DNA from: Galbula dea
Taxonomy: Eukaryota > Chordata > Aves > Piciformes > Galbulidae
Assembly: GCA_013399015.1 (NCBI GenBank)
Contig: VWZX01010418.1
Coordinates: 294,446-358,445 of the forward strand
Reading direction: 5' to 3'
DNA: 64,000 nt
Shown: piece after piece, positions 35,186 through 48,110 of the stretch
Numbering within the stretch: position 1 is the stretch's first letter
Layout of the letters: every line of letters begins with the position of its first letter
The notes under the pieces: model-generated
Seen by the model: only the letters and a program-made list of their open reading frames with translations
Told to the model about the DNA's origin: nothing
Databases searched by the model: none
Position numbers and translations under genes: made by a program

Positions 35186-37988
35186 AGGCTTTATCACAGT
35201 GATAATGTATCTATTATGTGAAACCTTATGTCATCTGTGAAATGAAGTATATTAATCTCTGACAGATGTTCTAAAGAATACAAATACAGTACCATTGCAT
35301 ATGAAGAATACAAAATGACCATTGTCTTGTATTATAAATATTACTAATAATGCTTCTTTATGGTTAAAATCTGCTTCCAGTTAGTTACATAAGAATGAAT
35401 CTGCTTCAGCAGAGGGGTTTTATTAGCTTTTAACAGAATAACTGACAGCATAAGCAGACTTTTTATTATTTTGATCTTCTTAATATACAAATGATTGTTA
35501 GACATGAACTTCATAACTATTTTGTTACGTCTGTGCTATCCCTGGCTTCATCTGATTAGTCTGCCTAATCTCAGCACAGGATGAGACAGCACTGTGGAGA
35601 AAAGGCAGAGTGGAGGGAGGATTAGAATGTATGCAAATGAAGCCTGCTGAAGCTATACTTCAGACACTTTTGTTTATTTTATTAATTTCAGTTTGGTCTA
35701 GCTTTTTCCTTATAGAGGGATCAGATATTTTTCTTCTTTAATCTTTGCTTCTGCCAAGCTTTTGCAAACAACATTTGTTGGTTTGTTGTTTTTTTTTCAA
35801 CCCAGAAATATCAGCTTCACCATCAAAGCAAGCTCAGAGGAAACAGCTGCACCCTGTACATTGATTTTAGTTAAACTAGCACATAGGAAAAAAAAAAGTG
35901 TTCCTGACACTTGCAAAGGTCTTTTGCAGAACCCTAGCATTACATGTTTGATGGTATACAGTTTCTTTCTAGTTTTATGATGCTTTGAAAAAGATTTGTG
36001 AAACTATATAGCCTGTAGTGGTACTCACCATCACATGAAAGATTAATCTCAGTTCTATCATGATACTGTAATACAGAGCCCAGCATAGGTTTGTGGCATT
36101 CATGTACCTGTCCATGCCTTCACACATCTGACTTTATTTCATGTATGATAGTGGCAAGTAAGTATTTTAAGCTTATAAAGCTTGTTTTCATTACTATACC
36201 CTTTTAATATGTTAACTCTACTCCCAACTTCAATTTTTCACTAATGTGGTTTTGAGGTGGAATTGGTTTGGCATCTTTATTTTCAACCTAGGAGGTAAGT
36301 ATGTTTCAGGAATTATAAAACCAACAGAGTGGCCCATAAGCCACTAAGTGATTCCTGCTTCTTTGGCCAAGTAACACAGCATAACCTGCATCTCTCTGCA
36401 GATTGTTCCTCTTCACATTCCTTAACACTTGGAGCCTTTTCCACCTTGTGCATCTCCCTAGGTTCCCTTTGCTTGCTCACCAGCACACCTGGGCACATGA
36501 TTGTCAAGGCTTATGCACATTGTGCCTTGCACAGAACCATTGACCCCAACTCCAGAAGGTGACATGTGGTCCCCTCTCTTTAATGCTCATGCTTATCAGC
36601 ACCCTGCCCTCTGTTGCTGTATGTGCTGACCCTGAAGTTGCTGCTGTGGGCATAGCTGACATCTTCTCACAGTTTCCCCTCCACCAGCAGCCTGCTTCTT
36701 TCTCCAACATGGAATACCACTCAGTGAAGGTGTCTGTGAGATAGGAACATTGGCCTAAGACCTCTGGGACACAGTAAACCTGCCAGAGATGTGAGGTCAG
36801 AGGCTGCAGCTCTCTGGTTTCTGTGTGTCCTGTCTGGCACCATCAAGAGGGTAAGATGCCAAAAAGAGCATCAGAGCAGAATTTCATCTTGTCCCTACAA
36901 AAAAAATATATTTGTTTTACATCTTCTTTTCTCCCTTTTCCCTGCACCCACTTCACAAAGGTAGTGACAGTCTCTTGTTCTTTCCCTTGCAGATTCTCCA
37001 GGCAGGCAGAGTCTCTCCATAGAAAAACCATTAGCCACAGAAGATATATTTAGACTGCCCATAATCAAGAAGCTTATCTGACTCCCAGAGTAGAATTGTG
37101 GGCATCAACCATGCCCCTGAGTCAACATCTCCACTCCTTTCTCCTCACTCCAACCATCCTGTCACCATCAATTCTGGAGCTTGCCCTGCCCAGGCTGTTT
37201 CTGCTTTTGGCACTGGCTTTCCTGCCAGTTGACATATATCTATGTCAGAGCATGCTGGCTCACTCCAAAAGGGATCCTGGGAGCAAAGAGGGCAGTATGG
37301 ATGATAATGGAAGCAAAATCAGTGAGTGAAACAGGAACTGAGCCAAGCTCATGGCACTGAGTTACCCAGCAAGAGTGCAAGGATGTACATGATGAGTCCT
37401 GGAACCATGGAGTCATATTCTGGTTGTATCCAGACAGTGAATGTCTACCTATGTTACACCCTGTGGCAATCAGTTCAACAGCTTTACAAGCCTCAGCATC
37501 TGCCCTGTAACTGACTGTGGTATTCATTTGAAAATGGAATAGTTTCTCTTCCTACATCATGGTCATGACCCATTTACTCCCATGGCCAGCTCAAAAAATG
37601 TTCTTTATTTAGACCAACTAACCTAGACTCACTGTTCTAATAAATATGACTTACAAACCTTTTCCTGTCAACTGAGCTAAGTATAATCTTAAATTTTACA
37701 GCTTAGGTCACTCCTTGTCTACAAAGCACACATAGATTCAACTTCACTTACATGTCATATTAGGTAACTCAAATACAGTACATGTCTAAATCTTTTGGGA
37801 CTTTAATTAGGGAAATAGTAAAAAAGGCTAGCATCCCAATGGTAGAAATAGTTCTGAACAAAAAGGCACAGAAGCAAGGATTCCAGCAAGAAAATATACA
37901 TGAGAATTGGTACCAGTAGTTCCCAAATGCCATCAAGAAGTCATAATTCTTCAGTAATTAGATAGTTCTGCTCTTTTAAATGACAAAA
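35186..37988. other. Intergenic; GC-richer block at about 36300-37530 of unknown origin
   Basis: The left part is AT-rich. The block 36300-37530 is GC-richer, almost free of CpG, and holds several 60-95-codon frames on both strands. This would fit a decayed, formerly coding insert. A minus-strand piece near 36600-36680 (TAATSGSAHTATEGRVL) faintly recalls a retroviral dUTPase or protease start, but the match is too weak to name it. Confidence 0.35.
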
Positions 37989-38027
37989 TGTGCTGGTTTG
38001 GGTTAAAACAGAACTAATTCTGTTCAG
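37989..38027 (+). mobile_element. LTR 5' end fragment cut off at an assembly N
   Basis: These 39 bp match the sense-strand start of the solo LTR at 6360-7087 (its right end read on the minus strand) with five differences. They include TGCTGGTTTGGGTTA and CTAATTCTGTTCAG. The match stops exactly at the single N at 38028, and the sequence beyond is unrelated to the LTR. Confidence 0.75.
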
Positions 38028-38028
38028 N

Positions 38029-39120
38029 AAATCAGCAATATAATATTTAAAAAAACCTTAATGAATAATTAAAAAGGTCTATTTAATTAATAATGTAAGT
38101 TTTATACTAAGAAAATTAACTGCCAAAGAATACAGATATACTAAGACTGTATCAATTTATCTATTACAATCTTGTTTCAGGACAAAATTGCAATTTTAAC
38201 TGTCCAGCAGTAGCAAAATATTTCCCAGTAACCATAACAAATTTATTTCTGTCAAGAGATTGAATTTGGAAATGTTGGCAACCAGTCAGAATTGTAACAC
38301 TTAGGAGTTTCTTTTGAAGGCAGATGAGAAATATTCATCTAATTTTTGAGTTCATGTCTTGTCCTTTAGCATTATCTAAAGACAATATTTAAAATAGTAT
38401 CTACCTAACTTAGATATTAAATGAGCTGCTCTGTGTAATTTTCACACAGATTTTCAAGGCAGGCCTGGAGAGCAACAGCTAACACTGTTTTAATCATTTT
38501 AATTACTGAAATTGTAACTAATGTGCTGGGAATGGAAGGAAAACCACTGCTGTAGGGTTCTTTTCAAATGGAAAGTGTAATGATCTCAATAAACACAGGC
38601 TAATGAGTCCTGTGTTGATACCAGGCACAAAAACACAGCCACTGATGTGGGAGTATTACCAATAAACAATGAAAGAACAGGCACAGAGTGGAGACACACA
38701 TCTGATAAAGGACCAGTCTGCATCACTTCAGTCAGCAGCACTGCATGGTTATGTCAACATGAACCCAACTTTCTTCACTTTGTAAAGGCTTTGTCTCATA
38801 GAAGGACTATCAAAACCCACCAGCAGTTCAACAAAATACCCTGAAACAAAGCAACCTAGAAGGAGCCAGTAGTTTTACTATGGTTTTGGAGAAGAAATCT
38901 GACTGTTAGGTGGTCTCATAGACCCTGCAGAGGTGTGTGTTGTGCCCTGTGTATTGGAGAAGCACAGCTGGTGGCTGGTCCAAGGAGGAGTGGCAACAAT
39001 GTAAAGCAAATTAAATACTAAACCAAGTAAAAATATTTCATCTGCAAGGTAATGAATAATCCTTTTTTCCCCCTTTCTTTTTAACCTTTATTAAAATACT
39101 AGAAACCAAGACTTCTGATA
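38029..39120. other. Intergenic, nothing recognised
   Basis: AT-rich sequence after the N, with no repeat or gene identified. Confidence 0.5.
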
Positions 39121-39207
39121 TAGAATCACAGCATCACAGAATATTAGGAGTTGGAAGGGACCTTGCAAGATCATCTAGTCCAACCCCCCTGCCACAGAAT
39201 ATCACAG
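39121..39207 (-). mobile_element. CR1 LINE 3' end fragment
   Basis: This is the antisense CR1 terminus: TAGAATCACAGCATCACAG (octamer tail), then TTGGAAGGGACCTTGCAAG and ATCATCTAGTCCAACCCCC. Only the last 85 bp of the element are left. Confidence 0.9.
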
Positions 39208-42200
39208 GCATGGAGAACTTTGTACCAGAATATTGATGCATGCCTGGGTATTTGTAATTTCTGTATTTTTGTCATTTGACACTACCAGAAAGGTTCTACA
39301 CTTTTGCCCCTCTGAATGCTAACAACTGGCCATGTGGTAACTGTTCTTACAAAGGGAAGGATTTTGTCTGTCAAGACATACTTGGTTCAAATAGGCCAAA
39401 GGCAATAGGAAGTGATGCACTGGGATGCCATATTGAAATTTTACCTGTTTCTGTGATGCTTATACATAAAACTTGCTTTCAAAAACAATGAGATGAGTGG
39501 TGTTCTATTGCAACACTTCCTCTTCTTATTTTTTTTTTTTTATTTGAGCTGAAAGAAATGTTAAACTGGCTTAAAAATGTAATCTAATTATTTAGGTGTT
39601 GGGAAATGTTTTCTTTTGTGGTGGAAAACTTAATACTTTCCAGAATTATTAGATTACAGAAATAACAAAAAGAAGGATAACAACAGTAAGAATTTCATCC
39701 TAGTGCTGCCACCAGTACCAGGGTTACTCTAGACAGGCATCTTTTGTGCACTCTGCTCAGTCAGTTATGCTTTTGAATCCATAAGGTTGTACTATGACTT
39801 TTCCTTAGTACTAGCAGAAGCTTTCAAACAATATTCTCCATTTGTCTCAAGAAAGCAGTCTGCTTTGTTCAACAAGAGATTTGCAATGTCTACCCATGCT
39901 GCAATCAAATTAGGCATGTGGCTCACAGGATTCAGTTCAACTCCAGCAGTGCTCAACAGAGTAGGAATTTGCTTATCCTTAGTGATAAATATGTATTCTG
40001 ACCCTCTGTTGTATGGCAAAACACACAGAGGATGGATAACATTGCATGTAAATGCCTAATGACAAGTGTCAGGATTAATGTGACTAAGCCTGGCAGTGAG
40101 ATAGACTTTCTTGCTGCATATTCTGCTAATGGATCCAAAGAAGAATTGTACTTGCACAACCAGTTGCAGCAGAGGTTAATGCATCTTGTAGAGAAAGGGA
40201 AGATCCCAATCTCTTAACAACAGCTCACAGGAAAAACTCCCTCTTTGACTCTTTCTAGGACAATTATTTCTACAACCTAATTGTTGGGTTTTGCTTTAGT
40301 TCCAAATATGACTGTCTACATTGTGTGCAAGTACATTGTTCAACAGAAATTGTTCAACAGAAATATCACTTGTTCTATTAATTGTGTCTCATAAAAACCA
40401 CTTGTAACTGTTCCTATGCTTGTAAAGGTACAACAAAGTTTTGGTTTATGATTTGACTTGGGTTTAGGCAGCCTTCAAATGCTATGTGTGGAAGAGGTGT
40501 TTGGTTGTTTGGGGTGTTTTTTAATTTGTGTTTGCTAAAGAGTGACTCCTCAATCTTTTAGTATAAATGAATATTGAATTTTTTCAGCCTAATTTTTTAT
40601 TCAGCAGATGATCCATCTCAGGGAGTGAGAACATTTGTTACATCTAAAATTTATTGCCACATTCTTTGTGGCAAATGCAGCCCTGCTAAGAACAAACCAT
40701 TCTGAACACCGTGCTGGATCTTTCTGCCTTTTCTTACCCCTCTCTATGCAGAGTAAGAATGTGAAAGTAGAGCATCTTACCATGGCCATGAGCAGTGGTC
40801 TCAGGTGAGGCAGACAGACCACATCACATTCCTGAAAGAAGAAAGAAGCCAAAGGCTGGTGAGGCTGGAGATGAGGTCTGCAGGGATGAGAATGCTAGCA
40901 TGGGTTTGGGGACATTTGCTGACTCTGAGCACACCCATGCTTTCTCACTGCTATGCTTAGTGCCCCACTGCTCTGCCTCACAGCCTTCTTTGCACACAGG
41001 TCCTGTCCCAGGCTAAGAGACTCAGGAGGGTACTCACTGATACTCCATTCTTCATCTTCACCCAATATGGGGGGCACTCTTTCACTAAAAAAGGCTCTGA
41101 AAGTGGCCTTCTATGAGTTTTTCATGTCACTTGACCTTAGCCAAAGGACTTAACTGTATAGCTGGCAGTCTCCTGACAGGGCAGGTGTCTTGGCCTGAGG
41201 GGAGAGGACCTCTCAGGATGTACTGCAGGGTTACACTGTATTTCCAAACATGTGACTGCCTCCCACAGAGAGTAGCCTGGCTTTATGAACTAGATAAAAG
41301 AGCAAGGCAGGCTCAGCTGCCATGCCTCTGAGAGTTAGCTCTACATGGCCTGTGTACTCTTGGCTATAGCAATTGAATTTCCCCTCTTTGTCTATTTTAG
41401 ACTACAATATCTTCCTGGCCTGATTACTTCTGGCTTTCCCAGACAAACTTCTCAGTCAGTGTTGGTGTTAACTGCTGTCTATTTGACCACTTCTACTTTG
41501 TTCTTTTCAATTTCAAGCCCACCCGTGGTTCACAGCCCCTCTAGCCAGACCCTCCTCTGTCACAGCATCTGGCAGGTAGTCAAGTTCACTGCTGGCATTT
41601 GCTGGCACAAGTATGCTTCAGCATTTTCCCATGGCAAATGCCACTGTTTCAGGGTCACATAGGAGCTCATATGGATAAAGAAAGATCATGTTGTCTTGTG
41701 ATTTGATAACATTTTTATGTTGCTGGAGTCCTCTAATAGACAGCATCTGCCTTCTCCACAGCTGACTAATGGCAGCTCTGCTCTCCAGAGGAGTGCCAGC
41801 TACTTCTTTCAGTTTCTTCAGTCTCTTTCAAACTGCACAGACCTAAAACCCAGATAGCAGAGGGGTTGGAGGAAAGACCTCTGTGTGAAGTAACTGAGGT
41901 TGCTAGCCACAGAATAAGGTAAATAGTTCTGCAAGCCTCAGTGCTGGCAGTTAGATATACTGCTTCCCTGCACAGAGCAGGATGCACAGACAAATGGCTG
42001 CACTTAGGCAGCATTATGAAAATTAATCCTGGAAAGAGGCCCAGTGTCATTGCTCACAGTATCCACAACAGCTACCAAATAACTCAGCATTTGCAGAAAG
42101 ATTCTCCAGTTGCTACCACTGAATATTTCCCATTCACAGCACCCACACTTTGATCTCATCCCTTATGTTAAGGGAACACACACACACACATTTCTCCCCA

Positions 42201-42380
42201 TAGCTGAGGAAGGCTGTGCAAGAAGACTTTCTACTCATAGAAATGTCTGCAGAGTTTCAGACCAAAGGCCCATTTCACTCTGTGCTGTGCCTCTGTACAC
42301 ACATTTGCCTCTGTACAAACATTTTCTTGTTTTATAATACCCTTTTTTTATCCTGAGAAGGGTCTTCCTGTGCCTAAACA
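39208..42380. other. Intergenic, no gene recognised
   Basis: A direct 14-bp duplication (TTGTTCAACAGAAA) lies at about 40336-40364 and a (CA)n run at 42174-42191. The part from 40.8 to 42.1 kb is GC-richer, with frames up to 105 codons (41345-41662, +) that carry no recognisable domain. Confidence 0.45.
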
Positions 42381-42440
42381 TGAGTTGGACTAGATGATCC
42401 TAATGGGTCCCTTCCAGCTCTGGCTATTCTGTGATTCTGG
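42381..42440 (+). mobile_element. CR1 LINE 3' end fragment (short)
   Basis: It shows GAGTTGGACTAGATGATCC, GGGTCCCTTCCAGCTC and CTATTCTGTGATTCTGG, the last 60 bp of CR1. Confidence 0.9.
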
Positions 42441-43069
42441 CACATGATATCCCTGGGCACACCAGTGTTTTATATAATGATATGATAATGCTTTTTTAAA
42501 TGTTGTTTCTCTGTTTCTGTAGCAAGAGTCCCTACCATTCTACTTGTCTTTTCATAACAGCTAAGTACTGAGCAGATGTTTCCAGAAATCTTCTACAAAA
42601 CCCTTTTCTCACTAATCCATATTCAAAAAGTAAGCAACAAACTCCAAAAAACCCAGAAACAAAACAAAAGGGTTGTCTGTGTCTAATTATTACTAAAAAA
42701 AACCCAAAAAAGAACCCAAGCCCACAAAAAAACCAGAAACCCAGAATGTAAATACTATGCCTTCTGTTATACAGCAACACCTAATCAAATGCTATTTGTG
42801 TTTTACTGCATACTTCCATTTGGCTCTTTTCAAGGTCCAGCCTAAGCAAATCCATATTTCTGCTTAGACAAATAGGAGTGTTTTGGACTGTAAATGCTTT
42901 CCAGAACAGGTTATTTCACATAGAAAGTATCCTGTTAGGACCTCCACCTACAGTATACATAAAGGAAGCAAGCAGTAATAACTTCAGAAAAGTATTTAGG
43001 AAGAAAAAAGGGTTCTTAGGCTAGGCTTGGATTAGGAGTCTGAAAAGGTCAATATCAAAAACTGGGAGC
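42441..43069. other. Intergenic with an A/C-rich tract
   Basis: An A/C-rich low-complexity tract covers about 42634-42738. Its reverse strand gives a long, hydrophobic, Phe/Gly-rich frame that is an artefact of composition. Nothing else is recognised. Confidence 0.55.
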
Positions 43070-43143
43070 TGCAGGGGGGTTGGAACTAGATGATCTTTAA
43101 GGTCCCTTCCAACCTGAGCCATTCTATCATTCAATGATTCTAT
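43070..43143 (+). mobile_element. CR1 LINE 3' end fragment (short)
   Basis: It shows GCAGGGGGGTTGGAACTAG, GATCTTTAAGGTCCCTTCC and CCTGAGCCATTCTATCATTC. The terminus resembles the copies at 9.9 and 14.5 kb, so it is probably the same subfamily. Confidence 0.9.
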
Positions 43144-46100
43144 TAATTATGAAGGCCTCTGAGCATCATGCAAATTCTCAGAATAGTTGTCTCATTACCT
43201 ACTTAATGTTTGGGCCAAATTAACATAATCAGAGTGAGTGTCACAGGGATTTGAGCTAACCTATTTAATTTTGGAAGTAAACAGGAGAGGAACACTCAAA
43301 AGTCACAGAATGCTGGAAGGTGGTGTACCACACTTCAATGTTCTTTTTCTGACATTCTGTTGAATTTCTTCATAACTCACCAACATTATGTCCACTCAGC
43401 ACACAGAAGTGTGAGCAGATTGGAAAAGAAGGTGGCTCAGCAAACCCTTTTCTTCTTGAGTGTTAAAGCCCAATGCAGAGGCCCTATAGTCCAGATTTGG
43501 GCACCTGGAGGTATGAGGATATGTAAGAATCTCAGCCTTAACTTTAAACAAGTACATTTCTATGCCTCATACTGTGGGGAATGAATTAAACATGTCCTCA
43601 TACTAAAGTTTCCAGAACTAAAGTGTATGTACACCCCAGATCTTTATTTCAGCCAGCCCCTTATTTGTAGTTTCTGCTACAGTATTCAGGGTGACAATCT
43701 ATAATGTCACTGACTGCAATTCCTGTAAAAAACCTGAAATCTAAACAAAAAAGTCACTCTAATGTCAAATATATGTTCATGACTCCATTCAGATTCAATA
43801 ATTGTTTAATGAAAAATACATTAAATCTTTTAAACAGTCCTTAATTTCCTTTTTCTTTTTGGGAAAGTCAATGTTTCCTTCTATTTGACTGGCAAAATTT
43901 TCTTGTCAGAATCAGACTTTTTTGGCCAAACTTTTCAATTTAAATGCAATTTTTTTTTTGGTCCAAAATAATATTTAAAGATTTCAGCCAGCTCTAATAA
44001 TTGGGTTTTATGTCTGTGATGGTACTTATTGGCACTAATTACATTGCTCCAGACATTGTACACAGTCATAAATAACCATCCTTTCTTCATGTCTGCTCAC
44101 CAGCTTCTGTGCTGACCCCCACTGATGATCACCCTTGTGATGAATACAGCAAGACAACCTACCAAAAGTATCTAGCACTGTCATCCAGTGAGACTGGGTG
44201 ATGAAAGAAGTAAAATATCTGAGCTTCTCCTTACTATTCAGCTTCCAATAATCAAAGAGAGTTCTTAAAAATCTTAAAAGAAGGGATGAAAAATATACCT
44301 AGGGGAAACCTGGTAGCAAGAATCTCTAGATTTTTTTCTGGCATAAAGAATGACTTCATAAAACATTAAATGCATGAAGCCAACTGAGCTTTTTGGAAGA
44401 GAAGGATTAAAATTACACTCAGGTTTGACCCAGCCTAGCAGAGAGAAAGAATTGTTAAAAATACACACCACAGTCATTATACAGAGGGCTGCACCCAGAA
44501 GACTTAAAAATAAAGCTGAAGTTAAGGCTTCAAGACTCTCCAGTCCTTGTGGAGGCCAGACATTAGCCTAGATCAGAATTAGGGGATCCTCTGTTAAATT
44601 GTTTAAGGTATGGCTAGGTTTAATGACAATGCTGGAATGTTGTCAGCTGCTGGAGAGGCCAGTTAAGCCCAGAGCCTTTCTCCATTGTTGATGGTCTTCT
44701 CAAGTAGGAAGAAGACATGGGTTTACTAGTCATGGGTATGTCAAGAGAAACAAGCAAAACTGCTGACAAGAAAAAAAACAGGAAGATTTATCTGCAAAGA
44801 GGTGTTACCTTGAAGGAGAGAGTAGCCCTCAGCAAGACTACATCTGGACTTTGAACAAAAGAGCCTGTATTTCAGAAAAAAAAGGGGAAAAGCAGAAGGT
44901 GGGGAAGAATTACTTACTCATAGTTTTATTACTATTGTTTAATTTAGAGACATTAGATAAAGCAGCATGTTCTAGCCTGCAGGATTATGAATAAGCAAAT
45001 TATTTTTGATGAACTGACCAATCTCTTTAGAAGGTAAGGAAGATTGAAGTAAAATTGCCACAATTGAAGGAAATGGCCCAATTAGGGAAATCTGATGTCA
45101 ATTTTAGAAACTTTCTGAGTCCTGAGAGTCCTTTCAGAGATGAAAACAAATTGCCTTGGCATACAATATGCACTTTATTAAATTCAGATGACTAGAGGGA
45201 GAAAATCTGCAGTTTGATATCTGCATTCACCTCAAGAAATGTCTTAGAAAAGGGACAGCAGCCAGATTTAAAGGAAACAAAGTAAAACCAGCCATCCTAT
45301 ATATGTAAAATCCTCATGAGCTTGCCAAAAACAACAACAACAACAAAAAAGAGACTCTTTTTCCCTTGAATTTGTTTAGTTGGAAGCAAATTCCCTAAGC
45401 ATAGCTTCAAAATGTGCAATGGTTAAGAACTCCATTATCATTCATGCTTCAGCAACTTCATTATGTACACAGGCCCAGTCTTTTCCAGGCTAAAAGAGCA
45501 ATCCTGATCCATGCTGCATGCCATCTATAACGTAGCCTTGCAGAAGTACCCCTACTACCAACATCTGTCTTCTGCAATGTTAAAAGAAAAAATGGGGGAG
45601 AAGATTCCCATAGATAAAATGCACATGAGGATGACAAAAAGGGAAAATACAGAAACCTATGACAGCCAAATCTTATTAATGGCTCGACCATATTCATCTG
45701 GGCCATAATTAACTATTCACAGGTGAAATTAGCAGATAGGAGTGTCTGTGGTGAGCAAATTGAATAGACCTTGATTATATCACTAGTTTTCAACCAGTGT
45801 CCCCTGGTTATCAAACTATCAAATAAATTTGTCCACTCTCTCCTTTTCTGGGAGGAGGGAGGGAGAACTTTAATTATCCAGCCACGGTATATGGCAGGTC
45901 ATTAATAAAACCTAGTTATCTGGCTGCAGGTTTTATAGTTTTACTGTTATCTATCTTTTATCTAAATAAACATTTGGAAAATGTCCTTAAAATTATTGGA
46001 GATACTTTGCCCCTTCTCTACCAGATATTTGAAAATGAAACTTGCTGGATTTTACTATACAATACATGGCATCACCTCAAAGACTCCCACTCCCACTAGA

Positions 46101-47393
46101 ATGGAATTATAGAGTTTGGCAGTACATACATTGATGGATCTAACCAACCTGCAAATGCAGATAAGGGCAAAATCACTTGATGGGTTAGTTCTCCTTAATG
46201 TATATTTACTGAGCCTTATGTTATGTATGCATTTTTTACTTTCATGCCACATATATCAATGACAAATGTAAGAATTGAAAAGTCAGTAATAACATAAAAG
46301 AACAGCAGGGGTTTTTTTCCTCTCTGATGCAATTGGCAGAGACAGTATCTTTTCATTTGAATAAAGAATAGCAGGAAATTAACATTTTGGGGGTCTTGGT
46401 CCTGATTCTGTTCCAAGTAAATCCAATTTCTAAACTCAGACTGACTTCTATGATACAACAGAGGTTTCCAACAATAACACCCTTGCCTTACATTTTATTT
46501 GCACCATATTTTCAACAATAAGTATTAGAAAGATGCTTCTCCTAAAGTAGTGAGTGCTTATTTTACACACATTTATACAAACTTACTATGGAAATGGCCT
46601 ATGTAAAAATGTTTCTTTTCAAGATAACCAATTTAGAGATATACTTTTCCATCTGATCATTTTCAAGGTTTTCTCCTCTGTCTGCAGGATACAATATATA
46701 TTTTCTGATTTTTAACATTACTTATTTCTTTTTCCTCTTGACCTTCAGAAATGTCAAAATTATACCATTCTGTTAACTAAGAAAGATCTTGGTTATCCAA
46801 AAACTTAAGAGTAATTACATATTCCATTTGGGGTTGGGGGTTGGGTTTGTATTGGGGTTTTTTTTTACATATATGATCTTTCATAATTTGGGAAACATTT
46901 TTCTACAGCTTTTAAGTTAAAAAAAAATCTAAATCAAAGCCTCAAGCACTCATATTGTAGGTCTCATCAGTAGATTCTGATGAGTACTCTCCATGTGACT
47001 AGGAGAAAACTGATATAGTGCACTGTACTGGCATGGGAAAGGAAAGGTATGTGATATACCTTGTTCCCTCCCTAGTAAATTGGGATTACATAAAAGCCCT
47101 ATGTTAATGCTCTGTTAGATAGAAGAGGAAAAAGAGTAGTGAGACCATCTTATGATTTTATATTTACTGCACAATTCCCTTCAATACAATAAGATTGCTC
47201 CTGGTTTAAAGACTAAAGACATTCATGATAAAGTGAAAAGTCTTTCTTCCTGATAAACCTGTATAGCAGCAAGAGCTGCTGTTCACAAGTCCAAATGGCC
47301 TTGGTAGGAGCAGAAGAGGAGATCTACCTGGAGAAGTCACACTTCTGTTTTGGTGTGGAACTTGGAAGAGGGTTTATATACTCTTTCCAGCTG
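43144..47393. other. Intergenic, nothing recognised
   Basis: AT-rich unique sequence with a (CAA)n run at 45326-45350 and a G/T-rich run at 46829-46867. No gene and no clear transposon. Confidence 0.5.
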
Positions 47394-48110
47394 GCATATG
47401 GGGGCTGAGCTGTTGGAGAGCAGTGAAGGGGAAAGGGATCTGGGGGTCCTGGTGGATGGAAGGATGACCATGAACCAGCAGTGTGCTCTTGTGGCCAGAA
47501 GGGCTAATGGGATTCTGGGGTGGATTAAAAGGGGTGTGGCTAGTAGGTCAAGAGAGGTCCTTCTTCCTCTTTACTCTATGCTGGTGAGGCCACATCTGGA
47601 ATCTTGTGTCCAGTTCTGGGCCCTTCAGGTGAAGAAGGATAGAGAGCTGCTGGAAAGAGTCCAGCGCAGAGCCACAAAGATGATGAAGGGGCTGGAACAT
47701 CTTCCTTATGAGGGAAGGCTGAGGGAGCTGGGTCTCTTTAGCTTGGAGAGGAGGAGGCTAAGGGGTGACCTCATCTATGCTTTTAAATATGTGAAGGGTG
47801 TGTGTCGGGAGGATGGGGTCAGGCTCTTCTCAGTGAAGCCCAGTGACAGGACAAGAGGCAATGGCTGTAAGCTGAAGCATAGGAGGTTCCATGTGAATGC
47901 AAGGAAAAAATTTTCCCAGTTGAGGTGCCAGAGCACTGGCACAGACTGCCCAGAGAGGCTGTGGAGCCTCCTTCTCTGGAGATATTCAAAACCCATCTGG
48001 ATGCGCTTCTGTGTGACCTGGTCTAGGGAATTCTGCTGTGGCAGGGGGGTTGGACTAGATGATCTTTTGAGGTCCCTTCCAACTCCTAATATTCTGTCAT
48101 TCTGTGATAT
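47394..48110 (+). mobile_element. CR1 LINE, 5'-truncated, with broken C-terminal ORF2 and 3' end
   Basis: The frame carries GAELLESSEGERDLGVLVDG, QQCALVARRANGILG, SRSREVLLPLYSMLVRPHLE, RVQRRATKMMKGL, LRELGLFSLERRRLRGDL and SDRTRGNGCKLKHRRFH. A frameshift then occurs in the A/T run at about 47905-47915, after which the frame is wrong. The element goes on at DNA level to a normal end (GGGGGGTTGGACTAGATGATC, AGGTCCCTTCCAACTCC, TCATTCTGTGATATG). The upstream junction is near 47394 by eye. It is a different subfamily from the copies at 26 and 58 kb (MMKGLEHLPYE versus LIRGLENRPYE). Confidence 0.93.

Noticed and set aside
41345..41662. 105-codon plus-strand frame with a hydrophobic start
   Set aside because: No family resemblance; frames of this length are expected by chance in 64 kb.
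42532..42780. 82-codon Phe/Gly-rich frame on the minus strand as a membrane protein
   Set aside because: It is likewise an artefact of an A/C-rich low-complexity tract.
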